NCBI GenBank assembly: GCA_035373905.1 | Contig: DAOSOK010000010.1 | Coordinates: forward strand, 50,848 to 114,847 | Source of the DNA: Candidatus Ozemobacteraceae bacterium | GTDB taxonomy: Bacteria > Muiribacteriota > Ozemobacteria > Ozemobacterales > Ozemobacteraceae | Reading direction: 5' to 3' | Length of the DNA stretch: 64,000 nt | Shown here: one piece after another, positions 51,950 through 60,847 of the stretch | Numbering within the stretch: position 1 is the stretch's first letter | Layout of the letters: each line of letters begins with the position of its first letter | Made by a program: the position numbers and the translations under genes | The notes under the pieces: model-generated | Told to the model about the DNA's origin: nothing | Seen by the model: the letters and a program-made list of their open reading frames with translations, nothing else | The model's database searches: none

Positions 51950-53056
51950 TCAGCGCTTCGTGAACTCGTTTATCGCGGATGCGACATACTCGACCGCTCC
52001 GTCTGGAAGCTCCGAATACACGGGAAGCGCGAGGGTGTGCTGTGCTGCCGCTTCCGAGTTGGGGAAGTCGCCGTGTTTGTAGCCGAGCGATTTGAAGCAC
52101 TCCTGCTCGTGGAGGCTGAGCGGGTAATACACGGCGCAGCCGATTTCTTTCTCGGTGAGGAACTGCTTCAGCTCGTCGCGTCGCTCGACGCTGATGACAT
52201 ACTGATTGTAGATATGGTAGCGGCCCGGCTTGGCGACCGGGGTGCGGACGGTCTTGTTGCCGGCGAGCAGTTCGTTATAGCGGGCGGCATTCTTTCTTCG
52301 GCCTTCGGTCCAGGCGGCAAGGTGAGGCAGCTTGACCGAGATGACGGCTGCCTGAAGGGCGTCGAGACGGCCGTTGATGCCGACTTCCAGGTGGTGATAC
52401 TGGCGCTCGCCGCCGTGCACGCGCAGCTTCTTGACATGCTGGTACAGCTGCTCGTCGTTGGTCGTGACAAGGCCGCCGTCGCCGAAACAGCCGAGATTCT
52501 TGCTCGGGAAGAAGCTGAAACAGCCGAAATCCCCGATGGTTCCCGCCTGCTTGTCATTGAAGCTGGAGCCGATCGACTGGCAGGCGTCCTCGATGACCGG
52601 CAGCTTGTGCTGGCGGGCGACGCTCATGATCGCGTCCATGTCGGCGCACTGGCCGAACAGGTGAACCGGGAGAATCGCCTTCGTGCGCGGCGTGATGGCG
52701 GCGGCGATCTTCGACGCATCGATGTTGTACGTGTCGGGCTCGATGTCGACGAAGACGGCCCGGGCTCCGACGCGGGCGATCGCACCGGCGGTCGCGAAAA
52801 AGCTGTACGGCGTCGTGATGACTTCATCGCCGGTGCCGATGCCCAGCGCCATGAGTGACAGCAGAAGCGCATCGGTGCCTGATGAGACGCCGACGGCGTA
52901 TTTCGCGCCGGTGTAGGCGGCGAGCTCCTGCTCCATCTTTTCCACGCGGGGGCCGAGGATGAATCCCTGGCTTTCCATGATGGACAGCACTTCGGGAACG
53001 ACCTTGTCCTTGATCTGGGCGTATTGAGGCTTGAGATCCAACAGCGGGACCTTCAT
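51950..53056 (-). CDS. DegT/DnrJ/EryC1-type sugar aminotransferase
   Basis: 368 residues. A PLP enzyme of the DegT family that aminates a nucleotide-linked ketosugar. The PLP Lys lies in FFPSKNLGCFGDGGL, and ASSGTDAL-like text (GVSSGTDALLLSL) and EDACQSIGS bind cofactor. Its relatives (WlbE/WbpE type) make acetamido sugars for surface polysaccharide. It is 133 nt upstream of the BY-kinase-like gene on the same strand, so both may belong to a small polysaccharide locus. Confidence 0.93.
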   Translation of the reverse strand: MKVPLLDLKPQYAQIKDKVVPEVLSIMESQGFILGPRVEKMEQELAAYTGAKYAVGVSSGTDALLLSLMALGIGTGDEVITTPYSFFATAGAIARVGARAVFVDIEPDTYNIDASKIAAAITPRTKAILPVHLFGQCADMDAIMSVARQHKLPVIEDACQSIGSSFNDKQAGTIGDFGCFSFFPSKNLGCFGDGGLVTTNDEQLYQHVKKLRVHGGERQYHHLEVGINGRLDALQAAVISVKLPHLAAWTEGRRKNAARYNELLAGNKTVRTPVAKPGRYHIYNQYVISVERRDELKQFLTEKEIGCAVYYPLSLHEQECFKSLGYKHGDFPNSEAAAQHTLALPVYSELPDGAVEYVASAINEFTKR

Positions 53057-53113
53057 TGACGTGTTTCTCCTCCGGCTTCTGCGCGGTGAATTCGAATCGA
53101 GAACAGCGCGTGA

Positions 53114-53142
53114 AAACTATCACATGACGGGGATCGCGTCAA
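53114..53142 (-). promoter_or_regulatory. Promoter of the aminotransferase gene
   Basis: Minus strand TTGACG (53142-53137), 17 nt, TAGTTT (53119-53114) with an upstream TGA. About 58 nt before the ATG. Divergent from obg. Confidence 0.55.
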
Positions 53143-53216
53143 TGCCGCTTTGCGCGATTCCCGGAAAAAAATCAGTATCCCCCGTCGTCGCCGGCAGTGC
53201 GCGACGATGGGTTTTG

Positions 53217-53225
53217 TGGTATAAT
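53217..53225 (+). promoter_or_regulatory. Extended -10 of obg, leaderless arrangement
   Basis: TGGTATAAT in the context TTTTGTGGTATAATCG. The GTG start codon at 53232 is only 6 nt after it, so transcription would begin at or next to the start codon. Confidence 0.6.
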
Positions 53226-53231
53226 CGCCGG

Positions 53232-54515
53232 GTGAAATTCGTTGATGAACTCGTAATTGAAGTTGAATCCGGAAAAGGCGGCGACGGCATGATTGCCTTC
53301 CGCCGCGAAAAGTTCGTTCCCTTCGGCGGCCCTTCGGGCGGCGACGGCGGACGGGGCGGGGACGTCGTCATGGTTGCCACGCGCGACCTGAACACGCTGT
53401 ATGAGTTGAGCTACCAGCGGATCTATCGCGCCAGGCCCGGCGAAAAGGGCGGCCCCAAAGACATGATCGGTTCCGATGCCCTCGACGAGACGATCCGGGT
53501 TCCCGTCGGAACGCTTGTGTACGATGCCGAAACCGGCGAACTGCTTGCTGATCTCGCGAGCGCCGGCGCCCGCTTCGTCGCGGCGCGTGGCGGCCGCGGC
53601 GGCAAAGGCAACGCCCGATTTGCAAGTTCGGTCAGGCGCGCCCCGCGCATTGCCGAAAAAGGCGAACCCGGCGAAAAGAAACACCTCCGTCTCGAACTGA
53701 AACTGCTCGCCGACGTCGGTCTGGTCGGTCTTCCCAATGCGGGAAAGTCGACCCTGCTGCGCGCGATCAGCAACGCGAGGCCCAAAGTTGCGGATTACCC
53801 CTTCACCACGCTTGTTCCGCACCTCGGAATCGTCAAGCCCGACGGCCTGCCGGCGTTCTGCGTCGCCGACCTGCCCGGGCTGATCGAAGGCGCCCACATG
53901 GGTGCGGGCCTCGGCATCCAGTTCCTGAAACACATCGAACGGACCCGGCTGCTGGTGCATCTCGTCGATCTCTCCGAGATCGACCCGGATGAGCCGCTCG
54001 CTACCTTTGACGTGATCATGCGCGAACTTGGCGAGTTCGATTCGACGCTGCTCGAACGACCGATGCTGGTCGTGGGCAACAAAATGGATCTTCCCGAGGC
54101 GCGCGATGCCTGGAAAAAGTTCGAGAAAGCCCTGAAAAAGCGCAAGCTCCCGGCGTTCCCCCTTTCAGGCGCGACGAAGGAAGGCACCAAGGAACTGGCC
54201 GAGCGGATCTGTGCCGAACTCGCGAACCTGCCGGTCCAGGAGACGATGGCCCCCGCCGTCGGCGAAAAGGTGTTTGCCTACCTGCCCCCGTTCCAGGTCG
54301 AAGAGGTCGAGAAGGGCTACTGGGTGGTGAAGGGCGCCGAGATCGAACGTCTCGTCGCGATGACCGATTTCACCAGCGACGAAGGGGTTGCCCGCTTCCG
54401 CAAGAAAATCCAGAAAATGGGACTCACGGACGAACTGGCTCGCATCGATGCGGACAAAGAAGACACCGTCGCCATCGGGGAAATGGAGTTCGCCCTCAGG
54501 GAGTTCTTTTCATGA
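53232..54515 (+). CDS. obg: GTPase Obg/CgtA
   Basis: A ribosome-assembly GTPase of 427 residues. The N-terminal Obg fold has FVDELVIEVESGKGGDG and the glycine-rich stretches (GGRGGKGNARF). The G domain has GLPNAGKSTLL (G1), FTTLVPHLG (G2), DLPGLIEGA (G3) and NKMDLPEA (G4). The C-terminal OCT domain follows. The start is GTG at 53232, where the fold begins. The open frame extends upstream past the promoter and was not used. Confidence 0.97.
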   Translation: MKFVDELVIEVESGKGGDGMIAFRREKFVPFGGPSGGDGGRGGDVVMVATRDLNTLYELSYQRIYRARPGEKGGPKDMIGSDALDETIRVPVGTLVYDAETGELLADLASAGARFVAARGGRGGKGNARFASSVRRAPRIAEKGEPGEKKHLRLELKLLADVGLVGLPNAGKSTLLRAISNARPKVADYPFTTLVPHLGIVKPDGLPAFCVADLPGLIEGAHMGAGLGIQFLKHIERTRLLVHLVDLSEIDPDEPLATFDVIMRELGEFDSTLLERPMLVVGNKMDLPEARDAWKKFEKALKKRKLPAFPLSGATKEGTKELAERICAELANLPVQETMAPAVGEKVFAYLPPFQVEEVEKGYWVVKGAEIERLVAMTDFTSDEGVARFRKKIQKMGLTDELARIDADKEDTVAIGEMEFALREFFS

Positions 54516-55663
54516 AGATCGGCCTCTTCGGGGGCAGCTTCAATCCGGTTCATCGTCACCACGTGAGGATCGCCGAGGCGGCGCGCGACGCATGCGGCCT
54601 CGACGAGGTCTGGTTCGTTCCCGTTCACCGGCCCGTTCACAAGGAAGATCGCGATCTTCTGCCGTACGAGGCGAGACGTTCCCTGGTGGAAACGGCCATC
54701 CGCGGCCGGCACGGCCTCCGGATCTGCGACGTCGAGCGCGATCTGGGAGGCCTGTCCTATACCATCCGGACCGTGCGCGCCCTGCGGGAACGCCATGCCG
54801 GATACGAGTTCATGCTGGTGATCGGGGCGGACTCTCTTCGTGATCTGCCGGGCTGGAAGTCCGCTGAAGAGTTGGTCGGCGAGATCGGTTTGGCCGTCGT
54901 CGTCCGACCGGGAGTCGGCGCCGATCTGCCTCTTCCGAACGGACGGAGCGGTTGGGTTCCCCTCGACCCCGACCCCGCTTCGTCGAGATCCGTCAGGAAC
55001 GAGATCGCCCGGGGGCGCCTGACGCGCCTCCCGGTGCCGCCTGCCGTCATGGCCCAGATCGTGGAACGGGGGTATTATGGCTGCTGGAATGGCCCTCATG
55101 GTATATGGCATGATATAATATCTGCCCGGGCCGCCGCGCTTCCGGCGGGATTGCGGACGCATGTCGAGAGCGTCGCCCGCCTTGCCGCGGAATACGCCTG
55201 CGAGTTCGGTCTCGACGCGAGACTCGGACTGCTCGCAGGGCTGGCGCACGACCTGTTTCGCGGGGCCGGGCCGTCCGAGATTTATGCGACGGTTGAGCGC
55301 GGCGGTATCCGCCTCGGAGCGCTCGAAAAGAAGGTTCCGATGCTGGCGCACGGGGCCGCGGCGGCGGCGTTCCTCGAAACGCTCGATCCCCCTCCGCCGC
55401 CGGCGCTCTGCCGGGCTGTCCGATGGCACACGTTCCCCAGGCCGGCTCATGCGCCCCTGACGCGGGCCCTCGTCATGGCCGACGCCCTCGACCCCTCACG
55501 GGGTGAACCGGAGCGCGACCGCATCCGTACCTCGGACCTGCCGATCGAGCAACGCTGGAGGAGCGTCGTGGCGCTCAAGCGCGTATGCGCCGACCGCGAA
55601 GAACGCCGCAGGAGTCATCTCGAGCCGGCTCTCGCCGTAGGGTGCGCATGGAACCTGGAATGA
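54512..55663 (+). CDS. nadD: NadD-YqeK fusion (nicotinate-nucleotide adenylyltransferase + HD hydrolase)
   Basis: 383 residues. Residues 1-190 are NadD: GLFGGSFNPVHRHHVRIAE with the HxGH-type nucleotidyltransferase motif (here HRHH) and SSRSVRNEIARG, making deamido-NAD from nicotinate mononucleotide. Residues about 205-360 are YqeK, an HD hydrolase that splits Ap4A-type dinucleotides (HVESVARLAAEY, LAGLAHDLFRG, RWHTFPRP). The two are usually separate, adjacent genes. The junction (55098-55120) is A/T-rich. It overlaps obg by 4 bp. Confidence 0.9.
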   Translation: MKIGLFGGSFNPVHRHHVRIAEAARDACGLDEVWFVPVHRPVHKEDRDLLPYEARRSLVETAIRGRHGLRICDVERDLGGLSYTIRTVRALRERHAGYEFMLVIGADSLRDLPGWKSAEELVGEIGLAVVVRPGVGADLPLPNGRSGWVPLDPDPASSRSVRNEIARGRLTRLPVPPAVMAQIVERGYYGCWNGPHGIWHDIISARAAALPAGLRTHVESVARLAAEYACEFGLDARLGLLAGLAHDLFRGAGPSEIYATVERGGIRLGALEKKVPMLAHGAAAAAFLETLDPPPPPALCRAVRWHTFPRPAHAPLTRALVMADALDPSRGEPERDRIRTSDLPIEQRWRSVVALKRVCADREERRRSHLEPALAVGCAWNLE

Positions 55664-56754
55664 CGCCGCCGACGCAGGAGCTTGCTCCGGTTCCCGAGGG
55701 GGAGGCGGAGGGGCGGCCGCTTCCCGAGCATCGGGGCGGAAGGCGCATCTGGACCGTTCTCGAAATATTGTTCATTCTATTGAATGTGCTCTTTTTCGCC
55801 GGCTGGATGCAGAGATGGTTCTTCATTCGCGTGCCGACGGGAGAGATCGCCGAGCGCGCCGGAGTGTCGGGCGGAGAAAGCATCTCCGAACCGGCCGGGA
55901 TTTCTCGGTTGTCGCGCATGAACATCCTGTGTCTCGGCATCGATTCGGTCGAAGGAACGCACCGGACCGACACGATCCTGGTGGTCGGCATCGACCCCCA
56001 CGACCGGCGTGTGACGGTCCTTTCCGTCCCCCGCGATACCCGGGCGCTCATCAACGGAACGGCACACAAGATCAACGAGATGTATGCCCGCCATGGCGAA
56101 CTCGCCCTCCGCGGCATGATCGAAGAACTGCTCGACATCACGATCGACCGGTACGTCATGGTCGATTTCGCCGGGTTCACCAACACCATCGACCTGCTTG
56201 GGGGCATCGACCTGTTGATCGAGCAGTCCATGCACTACGACGACAACTGGGGAAATGTCCACATTCATTTCAACCCGGGCCAGACGCACCTCAACGGGAA
56301 GAAAGCCCTCGAATACGTGCGGTTCCGGGCCGACGCGGCCGCCGACCTCGGCCGCATCAAGCGCCAGCAGCGCTTCATCAGCGCCGTGCTCGAAAAGCTC
56401 AAAAGCCCATCCATCGTCGTGAGGCTTCCGCAGCTGATCCAGGAGGCCTACGGACATATCAGCACCGACTTGCGCATCGCCGAGATGCTCGACTTGGCGC
56501 TCGCCCTCAAGGACGGTCCGATCTCGATCCAGACGATGTCCCTGCCGGGAGACGCCCGGTATATCGACAAGATCAGCTACTATCTTCCGTTCAAGGAAGA
56601 GGCGGTCGCGATCGGCGCCAGGCACTTCGCGACCCTTTCCCTGCTCGATCTGGAGGCGCCCTTCGCGACGCGGGGAGTTGCGAGCCAGGCTGCGCCGGTG
56701 ACGACGGCCTCCGCACCGCCCCCGCCGGAACAGACCGCATCCCAACCCCGCTGA
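55660..56754 (+). CDS. LytR-CpsA-Psr (LCP) family protein
   Basis: About 364 residues. A membrane segment at about 31-49 precedes an LCP domain: SRMNILCLGIDSVEG, RTDTILVVGIDPHDRRVTVLSVPRDTR and KALEYVRFRADAAADLGRIKRQQRF. LCP proteins attach glycopolymers to peptidoglycan. The C-terminal tail is Ala/Pro-rich. The ATG at 55660 overlaps the upstream stop (ATGA); ATGs at 55648 and 55585 are alternatives. Confidence 0.9.
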   Translation: MTPPTQELAPVPEGEAEGRPLPEHRGGRRIWTVLEILFILLNVLFFAGWMQRWFFIRVPTGEIAERAGVSGGESISEPAGISRLSRMNILCLGIDSVEGTHRTDTILVVGIDPHDRRVTVLSVPRDTRALINGTAHKINEMYARHGELALRGMIEELLDITIDRYVMVDFAGFTNTIDLLGGIDLLIEQSMHYDDNWGNVHIHFNPGQTHLNGKKALEYVRFRADAAADLGRIKRQQRFISAVLEKLKSPSIVVRLPQLIQEAYGHISTDLRIAEMLDLALALKDGPISIQTMSLPGDARYIDKISYYLPFKEEAVAIGARHFATLSLLDLEAPFATRGVASQAAPVTTASAPPPPEQTASQPR

Positions 56755-56762
56755 GAAACACG

Positions 56763-57785
56763 ATGAAGACGTCGCTGTTCGATTTCGAACTCCCCTCCGA
56801 ACTGATCGCCCAGACCCCCGCCCCCGAACGGACGGCTTCGCGGCTTCTCGTCTACGATCGTTCCGCGGAGACCGTCGACCATCTGTCGTTCCGAGACATT
56901 CTCAACCTTATTCCGCCGGGGGACCTGCTCGTCGTGAACCGGTCCCGCGTCATTCCGGCCAGGCTGTTCACCTGCCCCCCCCCGGGAACGAAGCCCGCCG
57001 AGATCCTCCTCGTGCGCGACCTTGGCGACGGGCGGTGCGAGGCGATGGTCCGGCCCGGGCGGCGATTCAAGGTCGGCGCCTGTCATGCGGTTCCCGGCGG
57101 CGTCACGATGACCGTCGAAGACGTTCTGGAATCGGGACTGCGTGTGCTCCGGGCCGGCCACTGCCGGGACGTCGTCGCCGTCTTTCGCGAGCACGGCGAA
57201 ATGCCCCTTCCGCCCTATATCACGTCGAGGGACAGCGCCCCAGAACGCTATCAGACGGTGTTCGCGACCGAGGAAGGCTCGATCGCCGCGCCGACCGCCG
57301 GGCTTCACTTCGACGCCAGGTTGATGGACGATCTTCGCGCCCGCGGCGTGCTGATCGGGGAGACCGTCCTCCACGTGGGCCTCGGCACCTTCAAACCCGT
57401 CGAGGCGGACGACACGGATCAGCACGTTATGCATAGTGAGAGATATTATATAAGCCCCGGGCTTTCGGAGCTGCACGCGTCGGTCCGTGCGTCCGGCGGC
57501 TCCGTCTGGGCGTGCGGAACCACCTCGGTCAGGTCCCTGGAATCCGCGATGGGCGATGACGGGCGCTTGCGCACGGGGCCGCAGGAAACGGCGTGCTTCA
57601 TCACGCCCGGCTATACCTTCAAGGCGGTTGATCACCTGATCACGAACTTTCATCTGCCGCGCTCGAGCCTCATCATGCTTGTCGCGGCCTTCTGCGGGCG
57701 CGAGCGCATTCTCGACCTCTACCGGGACGCTATCGCCCGGCGCTACCGGTTCTTCAGTTTCGGCGATGCGATGGCAATCATCTAA
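56763..57785 (+). CDS. queA: S-adenosylmethionine:tRNA ribosyltransferase-isomerase QueA
   Basis: Transfers the ribosyl part of SAM to preQ1 in tRNA during queuosine synthesis. The 340-residue protein begins TSLFDFELPSELIAQTPAPER. NRSRVIPARL, EEGSIAAPTAGLHFDARLM, HVGLGTFKPV and ITNFHLPRSSL are diagnostic. The ATG at 56763 is 9 nt after the LCP stop. Next to tgt, as is common. The frame is open upstream but homology begins here. Confidence 0.97.
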   Translation: MKTSLFDFELPSELIAQTPAPERTASRLLVYDRSAETVDHLSFRDILNLIPPGDLLVVNRSRVIPARLFTCPPPGTKPAEILLVRDLGDGRCEAMVRPGRRFKVGACHAVPGGVTMTVEDVLESGLRVLRAGHCRDVVAVFREHGEMPLPPYITSRDSAPERYQTVFATEEGSIAAPTAGLHFDARLMDDLRARGVLIGETVLHVGLGTFKPVEADDTDQHVMHSERYYISPGLSELHASVRASGGSVWACGTTSVRSLESAMGDDGRLRTGPQETACFITPGYTFKAVDHLITNFHLPRSSLIMLVAAFCGRERILDLYRDAIARRYRFFSFGDAMAII

Positions 57786-57800
57786 GGCGGATCAGACACC

Positions 57801-58940
57801 ATGAGCGAGCGATTTTTCGAATTTTCGATCGAATCCGAGTCATCCGAATGCTGGGGGAGGGTGGGGCGCATCAGGACGCGCCGGGGGGACATTCCGACTC
57901 CGGTGTTCATGCCCGTCGGAACATGCGGTTCCGTGAAAACCCTTTCCCCGGAAGAAGTTTGCACGGCGGGCGCGACGATCATTCTCGGCAACACCTACCA
58001 TCTCTGGCTCCGCCCCGGCACCGAGATCTTGGACCATTTCGGCGGCCTTCACCGGTTCATGAAGTGGGACAGGCCCATGCTGACGGACTCGGGCGGCTTC
58101 CAGGTGTTCTCGCTGAAAAAGCTGAACAAGATCACCGACGAAGGTGTGCATTTCTCGTCGCACCTCGATGGCGCGAAGCTGTGGCTGACGCCCGAGGAGT
58201 CGATGCGGATCCAGCGTTCGATCGGGGCCGAGATCATGATGGTGTTCGACGAGTGCTGCCCCTGGCCGGCCGACGAGGCGCTCGCGCGCGAGGCGATGGA
58301 ACGCTCGGCGCGATGGGCGAAGCGGTGCCGCACCGATCATCCCGAAGGGCGCGACGGCCAGGCCCTGTTCGGCATCGTTCAGGGCTCGACCTTCCTGAAT
58401 CTCCGAAAAGAGTCGATCGAACGGACCGCCGAGATCGGTTTCGACGGTCTTGCCGTGGGAGGCCTGTCGGTGGGAGAGCCCAAGCCGCTGATGATCGACA
58501 CGCTCGACGGGATGATGCCGCACATGCCGAAATATCTGCCTCGCTATCTTATGGGCGTCGGCAGCCCCGAAGACCTGTTGTTCGGCGTCGAACGCGGGAT
58601 CGACATGTTCGACTGTGTCATGCCGACCCGCATCGCCCGCCACGGGGCTGTGTTCACCCCGACGGGGCGCATCGACCTGACCGGCCTCGCCTGGCGAAAA
58701 TCCGACGAGCCGATCGACGCGGAATGCGCGTGCCAGGCTTGTAGGACCTTTTCCCGCGGCTACCTGCGCCATCTCTTCAAGGCGAAGGAGATTCTCGCCC
58801 TCCGAATGGCGAGTTTGCACAATATCACGTTCATGATTACCCTTATGGGGAAGATTCGCGCGGCTCTCGCGAACGGGACGTTCCAGCAGCTCAAAAGCGA
58901 GTTTTTCGCAAAATACATGGCCAGGGAGGAAAAACGATGA
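57801..58940 (+). CDS. tgt: tRNA-guanine transglycosylase Tgt
   Basis: Swaps guanine 34 of tRNA for preQ1. The 379-residue TIM-barrel protein has TDSGGFQVFSL with the catalytic Asp, DCVMPTRIARHGAVFT with the second Asp, and the zinc site CACQACRTFSRGYLRHL with a downstream His (SLHNITF). It is 16 nt after queA. Confidence 0.97.
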   Translation: MSERFFEFSIESESSECWGRVGRIRTRRGDIPTPVFMPVGTCGSVKTLSPEEVCTAGATIILGNTYHLWLRPGTEILDHFGGLHRFMKWDRPMLTDSGGFQVFSLKKLNKITDEGVHFSSHLDGAKLWLTPEESMRIQRSIGAEIMMVFDECCPWPADEALAREAMERSARWAKRCRTDHPEGRDGQALFGIVQGSTFLNLRKESIERTAEIGFDGLAVGGLSVGEPKPLMIDTLDGMMPHMPKYLPRYLMGVGSPEDLLFGVERGIDMFDCVMPTRIARHGAVFTPTGRIDLTGLAWRKSDEPIDAECACQACRTFSRGYLRHLFKAKEILALRMASLHNITFMITLMGKIRAALANGTFQQLKSEFFAKYMAREEKR

Positions 58941-59494
58941 CCAGCCAGCCGACCGAAAAGGAAAAAATCAAGGAGGCGATGGATCGCTTCAAGTCCGGGG
59001 ACCTCGACATCGCCGAAGACCTGTTCCGGGACTTCCTCAAGGAACACCCGACGAGCGATCTTGCGGATAATGCATGCTATAATATCGCCAAGATCTATAT
59101 GCGCCGCGACCACCCGGTCAAGGCGCTCGAATGGCTGGACTACCTCCTGGTCCATTATCCGGAGAGCGATGCCGCCTACTTCGCCGAGGACGAAAAGACC
59201 GAACTCCTGCGGCAGATGGGCCAGATCACCGGCGAAACCGCCGACGAGTGCTACTTTCGCGGCAAATCGGCGTTGAAAGAGAAGAAGATGGACGACGCCG
59301 AAAGGATCTTTCTCGAAATGATCGAGAAGTTTCCCGACAGCGATCTCGCCGACAACGCGCATTACAACCTCGCCCTCATCGCTAAACAGGCCGGTCGCAT
59401 GGACCAGGTGCGCCGCCACGTCGATATCATCAAGACCCGCTACCCCGACAGCGACGCCGCGATGTATGCCGACGATCTCCTCGCGGAAAGTTGA
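58937..59494 (+). CDS. TPR/Sel1-like tetratricopeptide protein
   Basis: 185 residues, almost wholly helical with TPR-like repeats: SGDLDIAEDLFRDFLKEHP, then LADNACYNIAKIYMRRDHP, and a second pair (DDAERIFLEMIEKFPDS, LADNAHYNLALIAKQAG). It resembles the C-terminal TPR of YbgF/CpoB and BamD but has no signal peptide. Its ATG overlaps the tgt stop (ATGA). It is last in the obg operon, before a terminator. Confidence 0.8.
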   Translation: MTSQPTEKEKIKEAMDRFKSGDLDIAEDLFRDFLKEHPTSDLADNACYNIAKIYMRRDHPVKALEWLDYLLVHYPESDAAYFAEDEKTELLRQMGQITGETADECYFRGKSALKEKKMDDAERIFLEMIEKFPDSDLADNAHYNLALIAKQAGRMDQVRRHVDIIKTRYPDSDAAMYADDLLAES

Positions 59495-59505
59495 AGAAAG
59501 AAAGA

Positions 59506-59557
59506 CGCTCAAAAACGAATCCCGCGGGGCTTTCCCCGCGGGATTCGTTTTTGAGCG
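59506..59557. terminator. Long palindromic terminator (bidirectional)
   Basis: A perfect 24-bp inverted repeat (59506-59529 with 59534-59557) and a 4-nt loop. The outer part has AAAAA/TTTTT runs, so it works in both directions, between the TPR gene (ends 59494) and the convergent lipoprotein gene (stop 59564). Confidence 0.85.
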
Positions 59558-59563
59558 CGATTG

Positions 59564-60847
59564 TTATTTTTGCAGTTGGAGTTCGGAGGTATAGACGGAA
59601 TTGCCGTCTTCGGGCACCTTGAGTTTGGTGAGCTCGCCCTTGATATACCCGCGGTTCATGTTGACCGCGAGGATGTCAAGCTCGTAGCCGGTGATGACGC
59701 CGCTGAAGTAGGCTTCTGCGAGGTAATTGCTGCCGACGACGTCGACGTAGGGAACGATATCCTTGCCGCCCTGCTTGATGTAGACGCGAACGACATCCCC
59801 GTTTTCGAGCGTCGAGGGCTCGTTCTGCCCGGACGGCGCCGAGCCGCGCACGACGATGCGGACGTCGCGGGTGATCGGCTGGACGTTGTTGAAGTCGATG
59901 TCGATGCCGCCGATGGTGCCGCCGGGCCGCTGGCTGGGCAGGCTCACCGACGGGTTGATCGTGATCGTGTCGTAGCCGCGGATTTTCATCTTGACCGCAA
60001 CGCTTCCGGCGGTGACGGGAACGTTCGAAAGAGAGTAGACGACGGTTCCCTGGAAGGTCGTGCCGCCGGTGCCCGCGGTCGCGGTGGCGACGACCCGACC
60101 GGCCGACTCGGCCCATATGACGCCGGTGAAGTTCGTGCTCGCGTCGAGGATATACCCGGGAACGTTCCGCAAGGTTCCGGAAACTTCCACCGTGAGCGGG
60201 TTCATCTGGATGACTCCCGCGTCGTAGGGGACTTTCGTGATCAGGAGCGGCTGCGAGAGGAAGGGCGCGTAGTTGTCGCAGGTGATCTTGTAGGTGCGGT
60301 TGCCGCCTTCGAGACCGGTCCAGCCGGCATCCTTGAAGTCCTGGGCCGTGTCGAACGTCTTGCTCCGGGCGGGATCGATCTGCGACACCGTGAATTTCTG
60401 GAGAGGCTTTCCGGTGATGGCGTCGACCGGATACCCTTTCAGGGTTCCGCGCACGGCGGTGTTTTCCTTGACCATGAAGAACGTCGGCGCCTGAACGGTT
60501 TCCCCGTTTGTCACCTGGACATGGAGCAGGTTAACCGCACCGCTGGCCGAATAGTTGGACTTCGAAAAGGCGAGGTCCCAGGGCGCGGAATCCGGATTCA
60601 TGTTGGGGAGAGCGTATTTTCCGTCTCCGCCGGTGTTGGCTGTCCTGGTGCCGTATTTCGTGTTGGTTGCGCGGACGAGGACATCCGCAATGGGGGTGTT
60701 CGTCGAATCCTCGAGAACATACCCGACAACCGTCCCTGACTGAACGCCCAGGGAGCCTTTCTCGCAACCGGTGATGACCAGGCTCGAGAGAGCCAGCGCC
60801 ATCAGCAGGAGCCACCGTGTTCTGGCCGGTTTTAACTCGCTTCCCAT
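59564..60847 (-). CDS. Lipoprotein, CEKGxLG family, member 1
   Basis: 427 residues from the ATG at 60847 (GGAGG site). Lipobox VITGCEKGSLG. Beta-sandwich modules of the carboxypeptidase-regulatory/TonB-plug-like kind (VVGYVLEDSTNTPIADVLVRATN, RGTLKGYPVDAITGKPL) are repeated. It has no catalytic residues that I can see. Two more genes with the same 'GCEKG-LG' start follow divergently. Confidence 0.75.
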   Translation of the reverse strand: MGSELKPARTRWLLLMALALSSLVITGCEKGSLGVQSGTVVGYVLEDSTNTPIADVLVRATNTKYGTRTANTGGDGKYALPNMNPDSAPWDLAFSKSNYSASGAVNLLHVQVTNGETVQAPTFFMVKENTAVRGTLKGYPVDAITGKPLQKFTVSQIDPARSKTFDTAQDFKDAGWTGLEGGNRTYKITCDNYAPFLSQPLLITKVPYDAGVIQMNPLTVEVSGTLRNVPGYILDASTNFTGVIWAESAGRVVATATAGTGGTTFQGTVVYSLSNVPVTAGSVAVKMKIRGYDTITINPSVSLPSQRPGGTIGGIDIDFNNVQPITRDVRIVVRGSAPSGQNEPSTLENGDVVRVYIKQGGKDIVPYVDVVGSNYLAEAYFSGVITGYELDILAVNMNRGYIKGELTKLKVPEDGNSVYTSELQLQK

